Source: Phragmites australis
Lineage: Eukaryota; Streptophyta; Magnoliopsida; Poales; Poaceae
Direction of reading: 5' to 3'
DNA: 64,000 nucleotides
Assembly (NCBI RefSeq): GCF_958298935.1
Contig: NC_084942.1
Span: forward strand, 9,679,501 to 9,743,500
The position numbers were made by a program, and so were the translations under genes. This document shows, in pieces, positions 33,901 through 44,403 of this stretch. Position 1 is the stretch's first letter. Every line of letters starts with the position of its first letter. The notes below the pieces were generated by a model. The model did no database searches. It saw only the letters and a list, made by a program, of their open reading frames with translations, and was not told where the DNA came from.

Positions 33901-34821
33901 TCATTTTTCACAGCTCTCTATTTCGAGGATGATATCTTCACCGTCCGAACTCCAAATTGGACGGTTTTGGACTCTAAATTGTAGTACTCGAAAAGATATA
34001 CAACTTTGGTATTCGTTGCAACTTCTGAAAATATCATCTTAATTTTTAAAAATGCACTACAATATAAACTGTTTGTACTCAGGCTTATCTGCGCAGCACT
34101 ATTTTGAGGCCATAACTCCTAGCTCCATTATTCAAAAGGGTACTTCAATAGGTTGAAATCGGATCTCTCAACGAGACTTACAACTTTGGTATTGTCAAGA
34201 TTTACATTTGAGGTCGTTTTGAACTCCGAAACTTCATGAGAAAATGAAGTTGTTCAGGACTCTGGGAAAATTTGTAGATTTCGTAGATCCTTTGTGTTTG
34301 GGGCTTCTAAAGACTTGTGTGCCGACCAAGAGCTTAGGCATGGATAGGATTGGGCCCAATGACACTTTAGGTACATCTAGGGTTTAGAAAATAGGATTTG
34401 AATTTGAATTTAGATTTGGATAGGATTTGAGGAAAAAAAATTGACTTTAAACAAGGATTTGGATAAGATTTGAATTGAACTGAAGAATGATCAGGTATGA
34501 CCAAGGATTGAATAGATTATGAATCCAAGAATTTTGAATTCCAACCATTAAGACCCTAAACATATTCATTACTGAGTTTTGTAAAAACCTTTTCAAAACC
34601 TATTTCACTCAAAACACCAAAGAGAAAGAAAAGAAAAAGAACTCTAATGCATTTACCGGACTCCTAACAAAACTCAACATGCAATGCACACAAAATAAGA
34701 ACCTTTTTTTATTGATTGATTGATTGAGAAAATAGGTTTTAAACCTATTCTACTGCCGAATCTATTCAATAATTTTAGAAAATTTTAAAGAATTGTAAAT
34801 TCTGAAAATCAGGGTGTTACA
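30970..34821 (-). repeat. 5' LTR of the host chromovirus (3852 bp)
   Basis: It is bounded by TGTCACACTCG and AGGGTGTTACA. It is related over its whole length, in opposite orientation, to the solo LTR at 52793-56648, and to the short remnant at 13167-13732. The plus-strand frame 33272-33610 is shared with the solo LTR, but its substitutions look neutral. Confidence 0.85.
33819..33826 (-). promoter_or_regulatory. TATA box in the 3.85-kb LTR
   Basis: The minus strand reads TATAAATA, conserved at 53679-53686 in the solo LTR. It is the best core-promoter candidate for this LTR family. Confidence 0.55.
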
Positions 34822-35194
34822 CGTACTTTAATTTCAGTTTTGAGCACATTTTGTACAGAACCCAGAGGTTCCAGATTTAAACCGGAGACTTCGGATACTG
34901 TACAATTTGCTCTCAACCCGGAGTGCTCTGGTGAACAGTATTTTCAGGGTTTTTCAATTAATGTTTTCTTGTATATCTTTTGCTACAATTGAATAATTTT
35001 TGTCATCTTAGGATTGTAACTTTCACACTTATTTAGGGTGATTGTGCTCTAGTTGAGCCTATCATATTTAGGTTTTTCACTTGTGAAAAATCCGTTAGTT
35101 TAGATTTTGCTGCAAGTATAGGCCAATGGTAGAAGGGGACGGATTTTTGGAAAACACCTATTCACCCCCTTTAGACGACATTATTGTCCTTTCA
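34822..35194 (+). repeat. 5' LTR of the copia element, second part
   Basis: This continues the LTR begun at 12760 and ends CCTTTCA. It contains CCAGAGGTTCCAG and CTTCGGATACTG-type motifs. Everything from 13167 to 34821 is inserted in this LTR. Confidence 0.65.
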
Positions 35195-35196
35195 AT

Positions 35197-35208
35197 TGGT
35201 ATCAGAGC
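35197..35208 (+). promoter_or_regulatory. Primer-binding site of the copia element
   Basis: TGGTATCAGAGC lies three bases after the LTR end and is complementary to initiator tRNA-Met. This shows the LTR is a 5' LTR and not a solo LTR. Confidence 0.85.
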
Positions 35209-35248
35209 TAAGTCTCTCTTTTCGGGCTTTACCACCTAGAGAGTAAAG

Positions 35249-37540
35249 ATGTTGGCTAGTAGATTAGTGCACGTAGAGCCACTCCTATTAGATGATTCTA
35301 ATTATTTTGATTGGAGTACTCGCATGCTTGATATTTTAAGGACCATGGGTCATGTAGAGCGAGGTGTAAATGTGAGCATTTCTCCTCCTAGTGATAAACT
35401 CTTATCATTTGAAGAGGAAGAGAAATGCATACATCTCAATGCTCAAGCCACTAATGCTTTATTTAATGCTTTGAGGATAGATGTGGTTGAATCTATCTTT
35501 CCGCTTGAAGACGCTCATCTCATTTGGACTACTCTTGAAGTAAGATATGACAAGCCCAATTATGGTGAAGATGAACTTCTTCCGGAGATGTCATTTGAGA
35601 AATGCTATACTTCATCTTCACATCATGAAGAGCACCAAATGACTCTCTTTTGTCCAAGCGGATGTCACTCCATCATCTACTTCACCAACATTTAACAACG
35701 AGCAATGTAATTAAATGGTGAGTGTGATAAGTGAGTGTCCAATCCCTCTCTTGCACTTTAACAACAGTTGCAATGAGATTTCTATTTCTAGTAGTGCCGT
35801 TAACCCTTGCATATCATCTAGTGTAAAAATACCTATTTATCATGATGATATGGTTCTTTATCCTAATAGCGATGCATCTATTTCCACTAGTACTTGTGAG
35901 ACTAACATTTTGAAGGATATAGAAGTATACGAGAGATAAAGCCAAGGTGGAGAAGCTACAACAAAAATCAACAAAAAAGCTTCATCTAGGAGAAGATCAA
36001 GGACAAGTCAAGCTTGTTACATTTGTCACCAACATGGACATTATAGCATGGATTATCCTCAACTTGGAAGTGAAACATTCACTTCTCCAAGGTTCTCATC
36101 CTCTCAGACCGATTCTCCATTGTGCCTTATGGCAAAAGGTAAAAGGAAATCGGTAAGTGAGATTAATAATTCTAATGCTAGTTCTAGTGCTAGTGATAGT
36201 GATGAGCTCAAGTTTGATCTTTTGAGCAAAAAGGATATGCCTAAAATGATCAAACTTATGCACATAATACAAGGCCATAAGGAAAGCCTCGAGAGGCAAG
36301 AGGAATTTCTCGTTGAGAAAATTGAAGAGCTTAAGGCCTTAAATGTGAAATATGAAAAACTTCAAGAATCCCATAATTCTTTATCTAATCTTTATGGAGA
36401 TCTTAAAGTTAAGCATATTTATTTACTTGATAAATTAGATTATATGCCTTTAGTAGATTTAGGAAAATATGTCATAACTGTAATATTTTATCTAAGGATA
36501 AATCCACTATTTCTCCTATTGATAATGCTTGTGCTACTAACTCTAATTCTTATGTAGCATCTTTGGAGAAAGAAAATATTGAGCTAAAGGCTCAACTTGA
36601 AGAGCTCATGAGCAAGCATGTGGCTTTGTAAGAAAATCATGATGATCTTGTGTGCTCTCATGAAAATCTTGTCGTCTCACATGCCATGCTAGAAATAGCT
36701 CATGAGTTGTGGTAACAATGGTAAAATCCTACCGACGTTACATGCACAAGTGCACATGCTCATTACTTCATATTGAATTGTCTTGTGCTAAATGTTTCCC
36801 GAGCACTACATGTGACTTGGATCATGTAGGTAAAATTGATAATCACAAGGATCATGGACTTGAAGCAAAATCCAACAAGAAGAACAAGTCCAAAAATGCC
36901 AAGATCAAGGGATAAGAACAAAAAGAAGAACAAGGCTCTAATCACTTGCTTCAAGTGCAAGAAGGAGGGTCACCATGTGAGAGATTGCTCCTTGAAGAAA
37001 AAAGGGAAGGAAATTAGCAAAAGACAAGATAAGAAAATGGCTCATGTCAAGTGCTCCAAGTGCTCAAGCATGGGACACTATGCCTCTATGTATTCCAACA
37101 AGATTGATAACAAGACCACACTTCCAAAGAAGAAAATAAGAAGAAGAAAGAGGAAGTACTATGGATGCAATAAAAAGGGACATGAAGTTGTATCATGCCC
37201 CTACATGAAGAATGAAGGCCTTATGTCATCAAGGAAGAGGCTCACCGGCAAGGAAGCAAGAAAGTAGTAAGATGAGAAGCTATCTTGCAAGGACATGCAT
37301 CGCATTTGCTACACTTGCCAGACCAAGGGACATATTGGTAAAAATTATCACAAGGGTAACATTCCTAAGACTAACTTTTTCAATAATGATCAATACTTGC
37401 TTAGGAAGGCTAAGAATGGTGCTTGTGTTGCTAAGGTGATTACTTCACCTCATGTCAATATAAAAACCATTTGGGTGCCTAAGTCTCTAGTGCCTAACCC
37501 TATGGGACCCAACATAGTTTGGGTACCACAAAATGTCTAA
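35249..37540 (+). pseudogene. Ty1/copia SIRE-like gag with several zinc knuckles, broken
   Basis: The ATG at 35249 opens a copia gag: LLLDDSNYFDWSTRMLDILR, then LNAQATNALFNALRIDVVES and AHLIWTTLEVRYD. The frame breaks after about 130 residues. Downstream blocks contain a decayed knuckle (CYICHQHGHYSMDY), a coiled coil (LERQEEFLVEKIEELKALN and later LEKENIELKAQLEELMSKH), CFKCKKEGHHVRDC, CSKCSSMGHYASMYS, CNKKGHEVVSCP and CYTCQTKGHIGKNYH. The last block ends IWVPKSLVPNP then NIVWVPQNV and a stop. Gag would coat the RNA; at least three frame changes separate the blocks. Confidence 0.8.
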
Positions 37541-39805
37541 TTTGCTACATAGGTACTTGGTGATGCATTGAAGACTTGGCTCACTTGAGAAGAATTTTAT
37601 TACAAATCTCATATCAAGTTTCCTTTCAAATCGTATTTCTCATTATTTGTGCAAAGAGCGTCAAGTATGAAGATTATTGATCCAACATCAAGAACCAATG
37701 ATATTTTGGTAACAAGTACCCACTTTGAATTATCTAGCTTCAATTACTTTGTGTAGGTGTAAGTCGTTCACAATCTTTTGTGATTGTGAACACTTGAAAT
37801 TGGCTAGGTAGTTGTTACTTAAATCTCTACATTGTTATAAGATGATGCGTTTAATGGCTTGTAGAGCAAAGTCTTATGAGTGATGCAGGTAATTAATACT
37901 TAGTGGTGATCATCAATAAAAATATCAAGAAAAGATCAAGACTCATGAAAACCCCAAGCATCTTAGCTTTTTGGATAATCCAGATTTTATAGATTGAATC
38001 TAGAAGTTCTAGTCTTTGTAAATCGGACAATTCGGGCTAAATTCAGAAGTTCCGAAATCTGCAGAAGGTTGGAGGTATATTGAGATGAAGAAAGAAGTTA
38101 AAATTGGACCTCCACCTCAAGTTCTTCGTCAAAATCTCATCAAGTGTTCAAGAGACCATTTCATCAATGATGTTCAAAAAGACATTTGAAAAATGGATGG
38201 TAACTGCTAAAATCTCAAGTTACAATCTCTTGTGAATTTTACCTTTTGTGTCTCTGTGAGCTAGAGGATTTAGACTTGATGATGGCTATGGAAAATGAAC
38301 TTAATCTACATGATCTCATGGTTGTAAGTTCATTCTTGGGACAAGTATTTTCATTATAAATTTCTTTTATGCCTTAACTCAAAATATAGGGTAAACTCCT
38401 CTAGATTCTTGGATGAACTAAGTGCATATTACAAGTAATTCAAGTACTTGCATGCACATATATATGGGGAGCTCATCCTATGTTTTGTGCTTTGAGACTA
38501 ATATCTCTTCAAGTGAAATTTGTGTTTATTCTCTTGGTGAAATAAACATCCTCAAAGATGTTAAGGAGAGTTGGCATTTGAGACTTGGATAAATTATTTG
38601 AAGATTTATCTAATTGATCAAAGAGCCAAGTAATGTGAAATTATATTTACTATCTATCCAATGTCATTCTATGAAGGTAACATTCTATCAAAATGCTTTA
38701 AATTCATATTTTACATCTTTGTGCTAGATTTATTGCTCCACACATGTTCTGACATCCTCCAGAATCCGAATATTCCGAGCTAACCCGGATGTTCCAGATT
38801 CTGGAAGTCCTTCTAGATGACTCAATGTCTCAACTTCTCCAGAACCCGGATATTCCGGCCTAACCCAGATGTTCCGGATTCTGTCAATTCATCTGGAAGT
38901 TTTGAGTTCATTCCAAATTCTGGAAGTTTCTAGCTCTTTGCGTGTGTAGGTTTTGTATCTATGCTTGTTTTAGAGTTTATGCTTATCCTAGCATGTGTAG
39001 ACTTTATTGCAATCTTTTCATGTCTATTTTACATATCCATACATGTCTTGATTGCTTGCTAAGTGTGCTATGAATTTGTTTCAATGCATCTAGCTTCTCT
39101 TACCGACTAGTATGTGTAGGATGCATTGTACACTCATTTATTGATTGTGTGGTTTTTGAGCCTTATTCAATTTCATTCGTCTTATTGAATTCTATTTTTG
39201 TCTCTTTTGGAGAAATTAATGGAATATCACATTATGGGGAAGTATTATACTTTATGCATCTTAAATACCTATAAAGTGTGAGTATTTGAGAAATACCATT
39301 TAGAATTGATATCATTGCTTATCTAGTATCTATGTGGTATGTCGAGCTTATATAAAGTTCAATTTTGCAAGAATCCATTAATTAATCCATATTTGATCTT
39401 AAATTGAAACTTGAGATTCTCAGTACTTCTCTAGTGAACTTTTAATCTCAAGATTTTAATTTGAATCATTTCTTATTCGGATGAAATCCACTGTGATTTT
39501 TATGTGTTTACTTATAATAGTTGACTTTGTAAAAAATGTGTTTGAAGCATGATGTTTAATTCTAAAATCCTTCTTCTCATACTTCTTGAAAGAAAGTTGA
39601 TCCATGCCTTGTTGCAATTACCAGCTTGTGAAATCTCCATATACCATTGTTGTCTTACAGTTGGTACTAATACAAGTTGTAATCCTTGTTTATCATCTTT
39701 GTTTCAATTTTTGCTTCTTTGTGGCTTTTTTCTTTGTTAAGTATTTCATCTAACTGCTATGTTAGGAATATTGGTTTATTCAAGGAAAGTTTCCTCTTGG
39801 AGTTC
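37541..39805 (+). other. Non-coding remainder of the copia body, no pol
   Basis: AT-rich sequence with stops in all frames. I find no integrase, RT or RNase H motif and no 3' LTR. Two similar blocks, CCAGAATCCGAATATTCCGAG and CCAGAACCCGGATATTCCGG, at 38759 and 38838 resemble motifs in the copia LTR. The stretch 39540-39805 is anonymous; where the copia part ends is not clear. Confidence 0.4.
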
Positions 39806-41060
39806 GTAGTACCCCGAGCACTACCGAGCCTTTGGGGTTCTCGGGTAATCCTACCACTCGAACATGAGTGGTCGGGACCACCTAGACCCTGGGGGCGGGC
39901 TGTCGGTGCTTGGCCTGGTTAGTCCCAGCCGGAACACCACCGAACCATGGGACCTCTGGGTCGTATCTCTTGTCTGTACACTTCGCCGGTCCGGGCATTC
40001 GAGAGGTCGCGGGTCAAAAATGAGAGCAAGCTATAATGAGTACCGCACCGATAGAGCGCACCAAGCAAAGAATCTTTGCCTATTTTAAGCTTACAGAGAA
40101 ACGCTCGAGAACCAAGCGACCCGAGCACTGGGGCATCAGTACCTAGGGCGCTGCCGAGCCTCTGGGGTCCTCAATCCTACCACTCGGACATGAGTGGTCG
40201 GGACCACCTAGCCCCTGAGAAGTCCTCGGGTGCTAAAAGGACGACCTGGGGCTAAAGCGCTCTGCACAAGGGAATCCATGTTCCCGGGCACCCCGAGCAC
40301 CGGGGCATCTACCCTTTCCTGGCCTTGGTCAGCCGGAAGATTGACACTGACTCGGTAAGTCACTAAAGTCATGAGAATTCCCGTTCATACATATGTAATA
40401 AACTATTGTTCCCGAGTAATCCTCTTTTGCTAATCTACTCAGTGAAGCGATCTCCTCACGCGAAAAAACCGGCTCTCGTATTCGTTTTTCCGGAACAACA
40501 AAAACAAACGATAGTCGGTGTACCACACAGGCGGCGATCGCTGACCTAAGTCCTTTATGGTGGGCTGTCGTGCCCGGCGGGCATGGCAGTACCCCGAGCA
40601 CTACCGAGACTCTGGGGTCCTCGGGTAGTCCTACCACTCGAGCATGAGTGGTCGGGACCACCTAGTTCCCAGAGTTAGGCTGTCGGTGCTCAGTCTGGTC
40701 AGTCCTACCCCGGGCACCACCGAACCGTGGGGACTCTTGGTTGCATTTTTGCCTGCGCACGTCTCTAGTCTATTTGTCTGAGAGGTCGTGAGACGAAAGG
40801 CGTTCAAGAGTCACGGTGGGTACCGTGCTAGGTGGACTTGCTTCCCGAGAAAAAGAGTTTTGTGTCTATCTGTGTCTATTTGACTCAGCAGCCGCGTACT
40901 CACAAGCGCCCGGGGGCTGCACGCCCTGAGCATGGGATGCCACGCGCGGGCTCGAGGACTGGATGCTCAGGTGGTCTTGCTGCTTGAGCACGAGTGGTCG
41001 GAGCAACCTATCTTCTTGGGTGTAAACTACTAGCGCTCGGCCTGGTCAGTGCATCCCGGG
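39806..41060 (+). repeat. Irregular GC-rich repeats upstream of the antisense ORF
   Basis: GTACCCCGAGCACTACCGAG recurs at 39809 and 40589 (780 bp apart), with a diverged half-unit at 40139 and further CGAGCATGAGTGGTCGGGAC-like blocks at about 39860, 40185, 40640 and 40985. The GCTGTCGGTGCT segment inside the units resembles the LTR start. Confidence 0.7.
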
Positions 41061-41343
41061 ACATCAGTGCAAACAAAATCAAGGAAGAAGTATAAAGCAG
41101 AATACGATTCCAAGGATGGCTTCTATTATACTGAAAGGAGCCAATCAGCAGGGAATCACTCACATAGTTACAACTTTCAAAAAAAAGAGAAAACCCCTAA
41201 CTTATTACAGGCTAAGGAGGAGGTCACGCATCGTCACCACTATCACTGCTCAGGCCTGGCTCTCGCACAAAAAATTCTGCCACCTCGGTGGCGACGTCAC
41301 GAACGGCTGCCCGGGTGGCGGCTTCCTCTACCTCAACCATGCC

Positions 41344-43976
41344 CTACTGGGCTGCATCCAGTAGGAAGGCGGGGTCTCGGCTGCGATAGCAGGCAAGAAC
41401 GTGCTCGGCCACACCCTGGACCAGCGCACCCCCGTCCAGGGTCGCCAACTCCTGGACAGCGATAGGGAGAGCCTCGAGGCGCCAGGCAATCTCCGAGAAC
41501 CCAAGGGCGAGATGGCCTAGTTTATCCAGCCCTTGGGAACCCACAGTCATGGACCCGAGCCCGGCCGCCTCCACAGAGTCCCGTAACTGCCGAAGGACAT
41601 CCTGCATCATTGCCTTAACATTCACCCGCTCTTCGTGGATGGCATCAAAATCCTCCATGGCTTTCTTCAGCCGGGCTTCAAGACTCTTGCTGCTGGTGGT
41701 GCTAGCAGGGACGTCCTTCGCGGCCCGTGCCTCCTGGAGTTGGGCAGCCACCTCGGCGCAGGCCTGTTCCAGTCGCTCGACCCGGGCCTCGATGGCCTAC
41801 TCTCGGGCAGTTAAGCCTGCCTCCTGGTTGGCGATGTTCTCCTCCCGGGCGGCAAGAGCTGATGACGCCAGATTGGCATCCATCTCACGCAATGCAACCT
41901 GCTCCTCCCAGCGGAGAACATCGGCGCGGCCATGCTCGAGATCATCGGCTTGGCGGCGGAGGTCTGCCTGAGCAGACTGCAAGTTTTCCTCCCCTTTGCC
42001 GACCGCCTCCTCCCGTGAGAAAACCTGCTGCTCGCGTAGGGCAAGTTGCTCCTCGCAAGTGGCCAGCTCGCCGTGAGCTGCCCAAAGCGGTCGGCCTCCT
42101 CCTGTGCGACGACAGCCGCCTCACGGACCTCCTCCAAAGCCTCTCGCTCCACGGCCAGCTCCTGCATGGTCCTTTCATAGGCCATGCGGGCCATGGCCAT
42201 GCGGTCTCTAGGAGTTTGCGGGCCTCCTCTTCGAGCTCAGCCCGCTCTGCCGCAATGGCCATCTCGAGCCGGCCGATGACCTCCCGGGCGCTCCCCAGCA
42301 CCTCGAGGAGGGGTTCCCCTCCGAGCCCTCTCAGCAGAGGCGCTCGGGGACCCTAATGGTGGCCGTGCTAGTGCCACCCTGGTCGCGATAGCCTCCCCTG
42401 AAGCCAGTTGCTCCACCCCAGTCGGAGGGCTCAGGGCAGAGCCAGCCTGGGCTCTCGACTCAGGGACAGGGGGAGGCCTCGGTGGCTCAGGAGACGTCCG
42501 ACCTCCTGGAGAGTCCTTGGGCAGCCTGGAAGGAAAATAGGTTAACCCCTAGCCAAGACACGAGCAAAACAAGCTCGAGGAAGAAAAGTAGGCTTACGTG
42601 GTCTTCGGCCTGCGGTACCACCATCGGGACTGCGGGATCTAGAATTCTGGGGCCTACAGCCTGGGCTCCGGCCTTCTCCTCTTCGGGGGTGGGCTCTGGC
42701 CCCAGGGCCATTGTGAGCTGGTCCCAGCATCCGCCACAGAACCTGCTCCCGAGGGCTGGCCCGTTCGGCCGCGCCGTCGCACCGCCAGCCGATGGCTGGG
42801 GTCCTCGGTGCGGGGACAACAGAGGTGACGGTGACGAAGAGGACGAGGATGGTTGGGGGATAAATGCCTGGGGACGCTTCCCCTTGTTGCCCCGGCTCGG
42901 TGGTCTGCCATCATCAGCGGCAGCGCCTCGCCCTCCGTTGTCGTCCGCCCCGGGAATGTGCAATGTCCCGGGGTCTCGGCGCCCCGTGCGGTCAATTGGC
43001 CCCTGGGCATCAAAGGCCGGCATCGATTCTTGCAGAGCCACCCGGCCCGGGTCTGAGCAAAGCGCCAGGTCTTTGGGTGGTAGGACCGCCCGGGCAAGGT
43101 CTTCGACGCCGGTCACCACCTTGAGCAGCACCGCCAGGGCCCCCTCGTCGAGGTTCCCGTCCTCGCCTATGCACGTCCTCGTCACATCACGAAGCCTGTT
43201 GTACATCCAGGCGGGATGGGCACGTTCTCTCAGGGGGGCCAGCCGGCGGCGCAGGAAGTCAGCGACCACCATTAGCGAAGTAAGCCCCGCCCGGTGCAGG
43301 TCTTCGATGTGGTTCAGCACCGGGCGCAAGCAGGCATCCTCCACGGGGGCGGACTCCAGACCCGTTTGTTGGGCTTCACCGGTGATCGGGGTAGTGAAAG
43401 GTGATCGTGGGGGTTGACGTCGATGTAGACCCAGTCCCGGTGCTAGTCATCCCACTTGCCGCGCAACACCTGCAGGATGTAGGCATCGCCAAATCCCTCC
43501 CACAGGCAAAAATTGCAGCAGCCCACGACCTCCACGTCATCCGACCCCTTGTTCTTCCTGGTCGCTCGGAGGATGAAGAAATGCCAGAAGAGCGCCACAG
43601 GTGGCGGCACCCCTATGAACATCTCACAGAGGTAGGCGATGACCACCAGGATCACCACCGAATTCGGGCTCAGGTGGGCCAGCTGGACGCCGAAGGTGTC
43701 CAGCACTTGCATGAATAACGCCAAAAACGGTGGCACCAGACCGGCGGCGACGAAGGAGGCAAACATGACGATCTGCCCGGGCCTACACGGGGTGGGCGGA
43801 TGGGTGGCCGACGTCACCACCGATGCTCCCTGCTGGCCAGGGGGGACCATAAGCTTCCGAACCTTCTCCACGCCCTCCTCGTTCAGGAGGTGGGATTTCA
43901 CCAGAATGCCGCTGACACTCGACGCTTCCCGACGGCCGCCTCCTGCCCTTGGCATTTTCAGAGGTGGGATGTGCAC
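41344..43976 (-). pseudogene. Antisense accessory gene with 'putative gypsy-type transposon' (Transposase_28-like) domain
   Basis: Coding runs from 43976 down. The N-terminal block (43443-43976) carries FASFVAAGLVPPFLALFMQV, HLSPNSVVILVVIAYLCEMF and PPPVALFWHFFI, which I recognise as the plant domain named Transposase_28. A TAG at 43443-43445 and a frameshift follow. The next block (42487-43344) contains CLRPVLNHIEDLHRAGLT and PAWMYNRLRDVTR, then a Pro/Ser/Gly-rich linker. The C-terminal part (41344-42301) is a long alanine/glutamate coiled coil (LRRQADDLEHGRADVLRWEE, AAREENIANQEAGLTARE, LEARLKKAMEDFDAIHEERV) ending near LLDAAQ. It is antisense to the element, and its function is unknown. Plus-strand frames here are shadows. 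Confidence 0.7.
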
Positions 43977-44388
43977 TGGAGGTGGCTAAAGTCAGGGTGC
44001 ACTGAGGGCTGAAGAGAAGGCTCCCAGTGCTCAAGAATGGCGATGGCAAGAATGGCGATTGAGGAAGGTAACTGTCCGTCGCCTCTCCCCTTTTTTATCA
44101 CTGGGAGTTCAAACGCCTTATTCCTCGGTGCAATAAGCGAGGCATGTCTTACTCGATCCACGCAGAAGCCTAAGGCATCTCCCGCCTCATCATCACCTTC
44201 CTCGAAAGTTGGAAGGGCACGCGCCCTTTCGGCTCCTCCTTGGGCTATACCAAGAGCCTGGGCCTAAAAACTGCAAGGCCTGCAAAGATTTCAGCACCGG
44301 GCGACAAAAAGCCACGTGGCACCAATGATGTGATCGGCCTTGAAGAAATAGGGCCCCATCCGTAGTCTTTGGGCCATCTCCTGCTGAT

Positions 44389-44403
44389 GGGCCCGGGGGC
44401 TGC
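44389..44403 (+). promoter_or_regulatory. Purine-rich tract before the 44404 LTR
   Basis: GGGCCCGGGGGCTGC immediately precedes TGTCGGTGAT. It is a GC-rich polypurine tract typical of Tat elements, somewhat degraded by pyrimidines. Confidence 0.5.

Larger units (their letters stand above)
13167..34821 (-). mobile_element. Host chromovirus (Ty3/gypsy) on the minus strand, itself heavily invaded
   Basis: The right boundary is the LTR start TGTAACACCC (34821, minus strand). The left boundary is TGTCACACCC (13167), the other end of the same LTR type. Pieces in minus-strand order: 5' LTR 30970-34821, primer-binding site 30953-30965, leader, gag start 30264-30372, [insertion 18989-30263], gag zinc knuckle and protease region 18355-18988, integrase zinc region 17995-18350, [plus-strand fragment 13926-17997], chromodomain tail and polypurine tract 13733-13925, and a shortened 3' LTR 13167-13732. 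Flanking 5-mers TTTAC and CGTAC share only three bases, so the target duplication is weak. The split copia LTR on both sides supports insertion. Confidence 0.7.

Noticed and set aside
30953..35208. tRNA-Met gene fragments at 30953-30965 and 35197-35208
   Set aside because: These are 12-13-base primer-binding sites next to LTR ends, not tRNA genes; no cloverleaf is present.
42482..43417. A 311-residue plus-strand ORF over the Tat antisense gene
   Set aside because: It is low-complexity Pro/Ser/Arg-rich and lies opposite the strand that carries recognisable domain and coiled-coil sequence. It is a GC-driven shadow.
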